Below are positions 46,501 through 57,917 of a DNA stretch of 64,000 nt, in pieces; position 1 is the stretch's first letter; the number at the start of each line of letters is the position of its first letter. The notes beneath the pieces are model-generated. The model did no database searches. It was given only the letters and a program-made list of their open reading frames with translations, and was not told where the DNA came from. The DNA lies in assembly GCA_033026295.1 (NCBI GenBank), contig CM065176.1, positions 2,492,501 through 2,556,500 of the forward strand, read 5' to 3'. Source of the stretch: Channa striata (taxonomy: Eukaryota; Chordata; Actinopteri; Anabantiformes; Channidae). Position numbers and translations under genes: made by a program.

Positions 46501-49500
46501 GCTTTATGACATTGTAAAGAATGACAACACAGCTACACATGTCACCTTGGCACGTGTATTTCTCAGGCAAAAGTCTTAAATCACACCGTTGGTTTTGCTG
46601 ACGTTTTTGTTATAGTAAGAACAGTAAGAACCATTATCATTCAGACCTCAATGCACAATAGACCTGCAGGCAGTTATTGATAGTGTTGTGGAAACACCTC
46701 CCTGGGGGCTTTCATTTGCTGCCTTTGACAATTAATTATTTCTTATCCTTGAAACTCTGAATCTAAGGATTCCTGATTCACCCAAGAGGGATTCATGTTG
46801 GTGGATACTGCCTGAAGTGCCAGACAGTAGTTCTCATCTCAAAATGAGATTTAAAATAAACGTATTATTTAAAACACGTGGAAAATATAGAGGTATCCAC
46901 TACAGTTCGGTGGAGTTTTTTCTCTGCCGCCAGGCTTCAAGCAAATCACACGACTGAAAACTATCTAACATGTATTCCCCTGCCTAGAGCCTTACCAACT
47001 CACGGAAAGAAGGGAGCCAAAAGCACAAATCCACAGGTCAGTAAACACTAACAGGCGGTTCCCCCTCCAAATCTGACCGTGGTGATGTTCCAACACTTGT
47101 TCAGGATGCCTGTTTCGACTTTTGTTTTTCACTACCTGCTCATTCCTTTTATGTAATAGACAACAATATCTATATTCGTTAATGTTTAACATAAAATATT
47201 TAACGCATGGAAAACCTGAAGGCCAACTTTAGACGAAGGCTGAGAGATGCAGTCCTGTGTAACAGAAGAATGTAGTAAGAGGACACTGATTAAAGATTAT
47301 TTTATCAAACTACTACTGTTTGCTAAGAATAAAACTGCCATGTTTATATTTGTGTGACATGAGAAATTATTTCAAGGACTGTCAGCTATCAAAATCAGTC
47401 ACTTTCCTATTGCATACATTTACAATGTATTACGTGCCTCGTCAGCCTTTAAGGGCTAATGAATAAAATATGCCTTTTCCAGCAGATTAAAAGCTGAAAA
47501 ACTGATGCTTGGGTTAAGCTGAAGAGTTGTAAGAGCTGTTTGCTGCCGCTGTGAGTCGGTCTTTAGTTTCCCTCTAAATGAAACAGGCTCAATTAAGAGC
47601 GGGAACATAAACCTTATCCACTTCGAAAAGGTCTAACTGAATAGGGTCCGGTCACACTCACAGCTGTCATCAAGCCTCAGGCGCTTTTAGTGTCTGGTCC
47701 TACACTTCATCAAAGCTTCTGACACTTGACAATGATTCCTCCTGTCTACTACCAGACTTTACCAGGGTTCACGGTTCAGCACTTTTTTTTATCTTACACT
47801 ACAAATAGTCACTCACCATCAATCACAATCATTGTGCATACTGGAAAAAAAAAACTGTACTGTCAACTGTAACATCAGATTCCTTATAACTTGCTTTATT
47901 TAGTCATTAAATTATTAAAATTAAATCAAAATATTCATTCTATGGGACTTTTTTGGGGAACATAAGTTAACTGCTTACTTAGTGCTTTGCCTGCCTCAAG
48001 AGAAAACAACTTTCAACTGGAAGAAATGTCAGCTATACACCGCATTTTCCGGACTATAAGCGCTACTTTTTTCCGACGTTTTGAACCATGCGGCTTTTAC
48101 AGAGATGCGGCTTTTCTATGAATTTTTCTGCAGCCCTCAGATTGGCGCTGTAGATGGAAGTCAGTGCAAACAAAAAAGCGCCAGTTTTTATTCTTAGCGC
48201 ATGAAACCCAAGACGCACAACAGCAAACATCAGCACTTTTACTGCCGTGTTACAGGCACCATTCAGGTTCAGGTGTATGAATAAACACTTATGGTACAAA
48301 ATCTTTCTATGTAAATATCTTACTTCTCAGCCTGGATATTGGCGGCTTATAGTCCGATGCGGTTTATATGTGACAAAATATATATTTCTTTTAAATTTTA
48401 GCGGGTGCGGCTTAAATTTAGGTGCGCTCTATAGTCCAGAATTTACAGTAATCAAGAGCACATAAGGAAAAAGCTGTCCTATTACTTTCTCCATTGCATT
48501 TAGTACAGCCTCGAGGACTGGCTAAGTAACAATAACTCTCCTGTGTGAACACAAACTGAACTTTTCACATTACAGAGGATTTACTGGAGGACTAGACTGA
48601 CGACTTGAGTGGAAATTCATTCATCCATATCTACAGCAGCAAAGTCACCACACAGACTCAATAATATCCTAATTAAATGGACACTGGGTGAAGCTTGGGG
48701 ACAACATGGGGACGACTGTGGGTAGCGCCGCCAATCGTCCACCAATCCTACAGTTTTTGTGTCCTTGAGCAAGACAGTTGAGTGTGACTGGGTAAATTAG
48801 TGGCTTGTAAAGTTCTTTAAGTACCAACCGGTCGAAAAGTGCTAGTTTTACATAACATAAGCCTTTAGCTGTATGTATGCCAACATGTTAGAAGTATGCC
48901 AACAAGCTCGCTGTTGTAAACACGATGTAGGAGAGCAGATTCTAGGAAGCTGAAATTATTGCTTTTCTGACATGTGTTTTATGGGTGTTTATAGACTGCC
49001 CCAGAAACCCACTGGTACTGTGAAGCATCTATATCCTTACATTAACAACTTTTCAGATCAATTTGTTGTCCAAAATGGAAAATGTAAGTCTTTATACAAA
49101 TATGCATAATAAACAGGCATTTGTAAAATAATCATGTTTTACTGATAACAAAATTAAGTGTTTGTATCAAAAGTTTAAAATATATGAAACAATTAATGTT
49201 GTAGCATTGCAGAGTTTGTTGACTGAGAAGGCACAAATATTATAGTGTTTCAGTGAAGGTTTGATAATACTAGAGAATGAGATGAACAGCAGATGTTAGA
49301 ACATTAATGTTCTAACAGAGGACATGACGTTGGCTGGTGTCAGAGTGGAAGATGATTAGGATAGAGTGAGGTGGAAAAGGATGATTCGCTGTGGCGACCC
49401 CTGATGGGAAAAGCCGAAAGAGAAGTAGTAGTAGTATTAGTAATATAACATATTTGGTTTGACTTTACACCTTATATTATATAATTAGTAGCTCCAAGTA

Positions 49501-52264
49501 CTGATTTAGGGTCGGCAGTGGCTCAGTGGTACAGGGGCGAGACACTGAACGCCTGACAGTCCATCCCCATCCCTACCTGCACAGCGCCACATGTCAGGTA
49601 AAAACTGGGGCATCTGGCGTAAAAAAAAGTGCCAAATCAACATGTGGAAAAATGATCTGCTGTGGCGACCCTGAAAACTCAGCAAAGGCCAAAAGGAGAA
49701 AAAAGAAAGACAAGTTCTTATTGGTCAGGTTCAAACCATACTGTCTTTTACAGCTTACAACCGACATGACATCAGTGAGCGAAAGGGCCTTTGAATATAC
49801 AGGCAAAGATCCATACAGACACTACTGTCATTACACTCTTTTATTACATTCAAATAAAACGGAGCCTAAACTGTGACACTGTGAATTCAAAGAGACAACT
49901 GGAAAGAAAGGACACATGTTGCTTTTACAACAAGTTGCTGGTTTTACCAAGCTCAGTAAACAGTCCCGTACTTTGCACGTCCACAGGTGCAGACATAAGT
50001 GCGGTTGGCACTAGTGTTTTGGATGGTTATTCATAGTAAAATTACCCACTTCAAAGTGAAATTGTCACATTTTCTGCCATTTGGTAAAGATACACCTTTT
50101 ACTGAGGCACAACCATGAGTCTGTTTCAATTTACTAGTTAGTTTTCTAGTTACTGCTGATATGATAATTTTATTGTAGTAGAGTTGTCAGTTTTTTATAA
50201 GAAAAATTATGAAGTTAATTCTTAAAATGTATGAGGCATATCTTAGATATTGTGTGATTACAAGAGTCAAATTTTTAAGATTTTGAGTCAAGACAATTTT
50301 GATGACCTGGGATGACAGTCTTTGAATGATGCTCTATTAGGAATCCACCAGGTCTGTGTCACACACCTGAGCAGTGAGGCAGGCAAAACTACATTCATTC
50401 AGTACTTGACAGGACAAAATTCCATGATACTGATATGACAAAGAATTCTTCCAACTGATGTTATTACATGATCTGTCAACCTGATGATTAAGTTTGCTTG
50501 GCTTGACTAGAATGTGTATGAATCAGTCTGTATGATTGCTTGAACACAATAATATCATACAATCTTGATTATTGTATGTGTGCTACTCATCACTATCATC
50601 AAAATATCAGGTAGGGGAATATGTTTTAAAAGTTTGGTATCCCATCCCCCCAGTTCCACAGATTTGTAGAACGAATGCACAATGAAGCTCGGGCTTTACG
50701 TAGTCTTCATTTACTTTGTCACCAATCTGTATGGTGAGACTCAACATAGACAATGCATTTTTGTCCACCAAAATTTACAATTCTGTAGCGCAAAAATCCA
50801 GCTTTTTGACTACAGCATCATCAAAAATTATTACAGCTGTGTGTAAATGCCACGTGGTTTAGGTTAGATAATAAAAACCGTGTTGTAAATCTGAGCACAA
50901 ATCTTGACAGCAGTCATGGCTCTTTGTACAAACGACCAACCTCATTGAATGGTTTAAAAAGGTTTATGTTCACATAAAAACAGTTTATGTGTTTGTCTAC
51001 ATTTAAAAAACTTACAATAGACTTATAAATCTGGCTAAATGAGCACAAAAGAAGTACTTGTCTTTTAGCGAACACCGTGGAATCTCAGCTGAACTCTTGG
51101 TCGGTAATGAGCCCAAAAAGGCCAGCCACACAACACTTATGTTATGTATCTGTCACAGCAGATAAGGAAAAGCAAACCAAGCACACTGAGTATCACACTG
51201 GGTTTTCATTTACTAACACAAAAAGAAGAGCAAAGTAAGTGAAGGCAGCGTCTCTACCACTACTCTTTTGGCTTTTCCCATTAGGGGTCGCCACAGCGAA
51301 TCATCCTTTTCCACTTTACTCTATCCTGAGCATCTTCCTCTCTGACACCAGCTAACCTCATGTCCTCTGTTAGGACATCCATATATCTCCTCCTCGGTCA
51401 TCCTCTCGCCTGGCAGCTCCATCTCCAACATCCTTCTAAAATAATCACTAACATGTCCAAACCATCTCAATCTAGCCTCTCTGACTTTGTTGCTAACACA
51501 GGCAACGTGTATCCCTCTGACATTCTGGTCATTTTCATTTATCTACTGCTACAACAAAAGAAGAGTCTTGCTGAAAGTAACTTTCCTCCACCCATTCCAA
51601 CCTGCCTGCAAGGCCACACTCTCCATCACACTGAACTGTTGACCCCAAGTCTTAACTCCTGCTGCCTCACACTTCTACCTGGATCCCTCTCGTTTACACA
51701 CATGTATTCTGTCTTACTACGACTGACTTTCATACCTCTTCTTTCCAGAGCAAAATCACAATGTCATCTAAACATCATTGCATTTCTGTCTGACCTCGCT
51801 GACAACCTGTCCATCAGCATCAAACAAGAAGGGACTTCCTTGGTGTTTTGAACTCCTCTGTCTTACCTCGGCAAACAACCGCATGCTTCTCTCATACATG
51901 TCCTGAACTACTCTGACGTACTTCTCTGCCACTTTCCTCTGACAGACAGAAAATCCACAAAGACACAATGAGCAGAACAACAACCTCACCGTGGTGCTCT
52001 TAAAATGAAACCATACTGCCAGACAAACCTGAAGCCTGGCCTCCACTACTCTTTCCCACAGCTTCATTGTGTGGCTCATCAGACAGGCTGAAGGCCCCTG
52101 CTGGAGACAAATACCTAACCTGCTGCATTCCTCGCGCAGCATTCTTTGTTTCTGTCACAAACAAGCTTGTGCGTGTGCGTTTCCTGACAGACAGAAAAGA
52201 GACAGAACCTCACCGGAAAAGGCCAGACAAAAGCCTGAAGGCACAGACAGGCTAAGCCCCCTTT

Positions 52265-52302
<38 letters not shown>

Positions 52303-55300
52303 ACACACACGATGGACTGATGGATAGGCTGACTTCTTCTCCAAATATGAGATGGACACAATCCTTTATTGTGCTCATAGACCCCCAAATCTGAAAATTA
52401 TAATCCCTTAATCCCCAACAGCATTGGGAACTTCATGTTTCCGAATATTATTATATATACAGTATATATTTTGTTCTAATACTGGAAAGAGCACATCACC
52501 TTAAAAAAAAAACAGCCCATCATGACAACTTTTTAGCTTTTAACTTATATGCTAGAAAAAATATGACAGAAATATTTGATTTTGTTACGTGGCCTATAGC
52601 TCTAATTATTGCATTAATTAATAATTGCCTAGATACAGTAATAATCTTTGTTCCTGGAATATAACACTGGCTATGAAGAGCATGAGAGCCACGGTTGACC
52701 CAAACGATAAGAGCATTTTGATCCTCAGCACAAACTAACACTTTTCTGTGAATTATCCAAACCCGGAAAATGTACGTACATGAAGTCAGCTGCCATTAGA
52801 TAATATATAAAATGTGGACATCTACAGATCAATGTAAATCAGTGTTTGACGACACAATCCAAGTTTCACCTCTTCAAAGTGAGAATATTGTTCTGCAGTC
52901 ATTATTGCTGGACTTATGTTTAAAATGATGTTATGGTTGAAGTTATACAGCTAGGTCAGTCGTTAGTTTTAGGGTTTATGGATAGGGAAGGCTAACAACC
53001 CGAATACTGATGCAAAAACTAATATTAACCTCTGTATTTACAGACTGTGGCAACAAATATCTTGAGTTTGTTAATACCAACAGCAGGACTTTTTGCAAGC
53101 AAATAGTTATGTTTAATTATTTTTTGTTTTTAGCTGCTATTTAAAAGCTTGCAATGAAAAATCTATTTTCCATATGTAGTGGCAAAAGTAATACATAGTT
53201 TCTGTTGTTTCACATAAACTGCATGGTTTGTGTAAAAGGCTGCTCCATCACTGTATGAGCCCTGGTTTCAGACTTTCTCTCCCAAGCTTTCACTGTACAC
53301 ACAAACTTTGTGACAGGGTTCTGTTAAGGTGCGGAAAGGCACCTTTGAATGAAAATAGTTTGAATGAAAGCTAGCTTTCATTCAAACTATTTTCTATTCA
53401 CTGTTACGTCTATTTAGGTTTTGTTCAGTTTTATGTTGTGTGAATTTAATGTGCCTTCACATCTGACGTGACATATTAATGTCTTTTCAAACATTTTCTC
53501 TTAGAAGCTTATGGTTAATTTCATCACCTTGTAGCAGTGCTTTTCAAATAGGGGGTGCGCTGCCAGGGGGGGCGTGTGTGACCCTGGGGAACATGCTTTT
53601 TCTGCAGTAGTAGAATAAAGTGTAATTGCAGATCCAGTACAGTAGTTGGCAGTGGCGCTCTCATTGTCAGTGTGTGCAGGGAGGATTAGCTCTATGGTGT
53701 CGGGTTTATTTCGCGCCGAACAGGCGATATGAAGTGAGTAAATGAACCTGAAGACAACATGAAGAAATTTTTAACAGGGATGAAAAGAAAGGCAAAGAGA
53801 GATGAAGATACTGAGACAAAAGAAAGTCACCCGAAAGCTAAGACGAGGAAATATGACGAAGCATATGTAGCACTCGATTTTTTTTTAAATTTCAGGCAAA
53901 TTGATGCACTTAAAATCTTTTCTGTTACAGACTAAAAACGTTAATGTTAATAAAGTTATTCTTTGTTTTAAGTTGAACTATATTTCTTTCTTTTTTCTTT
54001 TCTTTAATGTTAAAAAGGATACAATGTTATGCAGAGGTGTACCAATTTTATAGACAAATGCTCTTATTTATAGTCGCGGGGGGGGTTCTTTTTGCTGGGG
54101 GGGCATAACAGAAAATAATTGAGAAGCACTGCCTTAGAGTAAGTTACTTAGCGCAAATTCTCTCTGAAAAAAAATTATATACAGTTCAATATTCTATCGT
54201 GGATAGCAAAATCCACCACCAACAAGTCTTTCAACTGTTGATGTCAAAACACTAAGCAAATCAATTTGTTTACGGTCCTTTAATATTGATTGCATTTAAT
54301 ATTATAACAAACTAAAAGAATTGTTCAGTAAATCAGTTTCCAATATTATCATGATGTGCCTCTATGTTTTTGGCACTCATTTGTCTCAAATGAATCATAA
54401 GTCTTTAATCCTCAGTTTTCATAAGCCTGTGTGTGTGTGTGTGTGTGCGCGCACGTGTAGCAGTGACCTCACTCTATAGTGCCAACCATCTGGAGCCCCA
54501 GGGGCTGCCATATGGTTGAATCCAGTGCACGTCTAGAATGGGTTTGTGTGAAGCTGAGGGGGACAGGCCGGGCATGAAACAAAGAGCACACGTCGTGCAG
54601 TGAGGGTGTGTTACGAACACTTACCACCGTAGCAAAGCAGGTCCACCTCCTGATACTGCCAGTAATTTTTCAGAGATGGGAAAAGATTCTTATGTTCACT
54701 ACTGCATATTTTACTATATAGTTTGGTCATCAGCAAACGTAACACTCATTAAAGCCATAAACTTCTACTGTGGTCCGATCCCTCCTCAGAACAAAGCAGC
54801 CTAACGGTTTATCCACAAGCTCCAAACTGGCAACAATGTTCTCTTTGTGCACGAATGGTCCTCGCCTTGTAACTCCGCCATGTACACCAGTGTTGTTTAG
54901 CCTTACTCTTAGTGTGATCTTTGTTGCTCAACCACTCCTTGGAAAGAGAGCAACAGTGTTGAAACACTTTCCATTTGTACGCAACGTGGTCCAAACCAAA
55001 AAAGATGATTTTGTCACCACTTCCAGCCTGGTGAGCATCAACCATTCTATCTCCAAGGTTTTCACAAATGCTATAAACTGCTATAAACCCTAGTTGTCAA
55101 GATTAGACTTTGAGGGTGAAGACCCAGACATATCTTCTTTAAATAAGACACATATTTGATGTTTAGTGTATCTGCACTTAGCCTGTATTGAACTCTCCAA
55201 AAGTAAAAGTGAAGGACCAAGATGATCGACAGAGACATTTGCCTATGTTAGACAAGGCTGACATACAGTGGTGTGAAAAAGTGTTTGCCCCCTTACTGAT

Positions 55301-57878
55301 TTCTTATTTTTTTGCATGTTTGTCACACTTTAGTGTGTCTGATCATCAAACACATTTAATTATTAGTCAAAAATAACACAAGTAAACACATCGTGCAGTT
55401 TTTAAATGAAGGTTTTTTTATTAAGGGCAAAAAAAGGGCAAAAACCAAATTGCCCTGTGTGAAAAAGATTTTGCCCCCTAAACCTAATAACTGCTTGGGC
55501 CACCCTTAGCAGCAACAACTGCAATCAAGTGGTTGTGACAAACATGCAAAAAAATAAGAAATCAGTAAGGGGGCAAACACTTTTTCACACCACTGTATGC
55601 AAATGCTCACAACATTAGATTAAAAGGTCTGTGGAACCAGTTCCCAGTCCAGATTTGGATCATCCTAGAGACCACTTCGGTCTCAGAATGCAGGCCTACT
55701 TGTGGTTTCCAGAATGGGAGGCAGCGCCTTTAGCTTTCAAGCTATAGATAAAGTTAAATTGAAAAAAAAAGTCTCAGACTGAAAACAGATTCAGTCCTGT
55801 GTGCTGGTCTATGGCTGTACAATGATAACTCTGTGCAGTCTATAGCACTTAAAGTCTGCATAAACATCTGCAGATGGGCAGCAACACCTGCAGCTCTGAC
55901 ATGCACACCATTTCTGCACATGCACCTATCAAGTGAATCTTGGTAATCTGGAAGTCCTGATTGTTTTTCACTTATCAAGTTGGTGACAGAAAATGATGAC
56001 ACAATTTCTGGTAGCTTGTGAGCCACATACAGAGCCAAAATGTGCATTGTGTGTAAAATATGAAGGACTAAGCATATTTGCATGTGTGCATTGCAATCAA
56101 ATTAGCAGTGACTTTGAATGAGTTTTGAAGAATCAATAGAAATGTACAGACATGCACATCTGATCTAAAACTATAAATACTGAAGTCGTACGAGGACAAA
56201 ACTGTTGCAGCAGATGTTTGTGAGTAACTCAAACAGAATTCATCTTGCCTTTGTGTCCCTTCCTATTCTGTGCATCCTTCTTTCTTCGGCAGTCAATGCC
56301 ATGTACTTATTCCGTCCCAGCAGTGTCAAAGCACCACAAACAACATTATCGATTGTCCTTATGTTACAAGTCCGTCTGTATCAATTTATTCCATGCAGAC
56401 TTGTTTCAGCTCATTAGATTAGACTGGGATGGATGGGTTTCAACACAGAAGGCAAATGGAATGAGCAACACTGAAAACCTCCTCCTCTACATCTCTCTGC
56501 ATCTCTCACTTTTTCCTCTCTCGCTGCATCTCGCTGCTCGTCTATAAATATTTAATTTCTTCCACCTCTCACTGTGTCATACACAGATATTTTCAGCTGT
56601 CTTGAGCCAGCTCTCTATCTATAACTCAGATTTCAGGACAGGGGGAAACTTGCCCCTTGCTGCAGGAAGTTTCCATAAATACATTTCTATACGTGTTAAC
56701 GAACAAGCATGTCAGCAACTGTGTGTGCATTCCCTGTGTATGAGAGGCAGGGTGCAGGTGTTCAGTTTACAAAGTCATTTCTGTAGGAATAGGAAAAGAC
56801 CCGTCCGCTCTGTCCTGTTGTCTTTCACTGTGTTCCTCTTCTCTGCCCACGCTCTCTTTCTTCTTTCAATCATTCATTTGCTTCTCTATCATTTTCCAAC
56901 ACACATATATTAAGCTTTGGGGTAGAGGTGTGTCAGCCTCTGTTTAATCAGCATCACAAAGCTCACACTACTGACAAATCATTATGCCATGATAACAATA
57001 ACTGCATATTATTCATATCTGCATCGTCAGCTTCCTCATCCTCATAACGAACATTTCAAACAGAGTATGAAGGCACATCCAGGATAGCTGTTTGACTTTT
57101 TTGACTTAAAAATCATTACAACTCTATCATTATCGGAATAGGTCTCATAGTTACAGCTTAAATACTAATGTGGAAGTGTTACTAAAACTACCACTATCAC
57201 TCTGTAATACTATCTTAAACTACCACTGTAACTCTTTGTGTTTTATTTTACCTTATTTTTACGTCTATTAGAACAGATCCCACTGGCAACCTCTGTATTA
57301 TTTGTATCTTTATTTAAATCCCCCATAATTTACAGGATTCATTATAAACTGTTAACTGGTTTCAGTAACGACCAGTTAGGTGTCTCTAGAAGAATTCTAG
57401 TTTCACATTTCCTACTAGTGAATGGGCAGGTGAAATAGAATTCTATTGGTTCCATGGTATATGCATGTGACATAGTGTAAATGCATCTAAAACATCAGTG
57501 TCAATGTCAACTGGCCTTAATAGTATTGGAGCTATCAATACAACTACTACAGGAGTAATCCTGCAGAACTGTTACCATAGTTACCCCTGTAATACAGGAT
57601 AAGACTGTTACCCAGGCTACCACTGCGGTACGGATGCAGATGGATGTAATTCACATATTAGACACCAACCTCCTCTTGGTAATCCATTCAGACATTTTGT
57701 GCACATCAAAGAGACACACACACACTCTTTCTTACACAAAAGACACACACCACACAAAGTGGTGGCAGTAAGTGAAGCTGATGTGATTGATGAAGTCTTT
57801 TAGAGTAAGATAATCCTACTCAGTTGCTAATGGCTTACAAGACCAGATGGGTTTCGATTACTCTCTCCCTTACTCACA

Positions 57879-57917
<39 letters not shown>

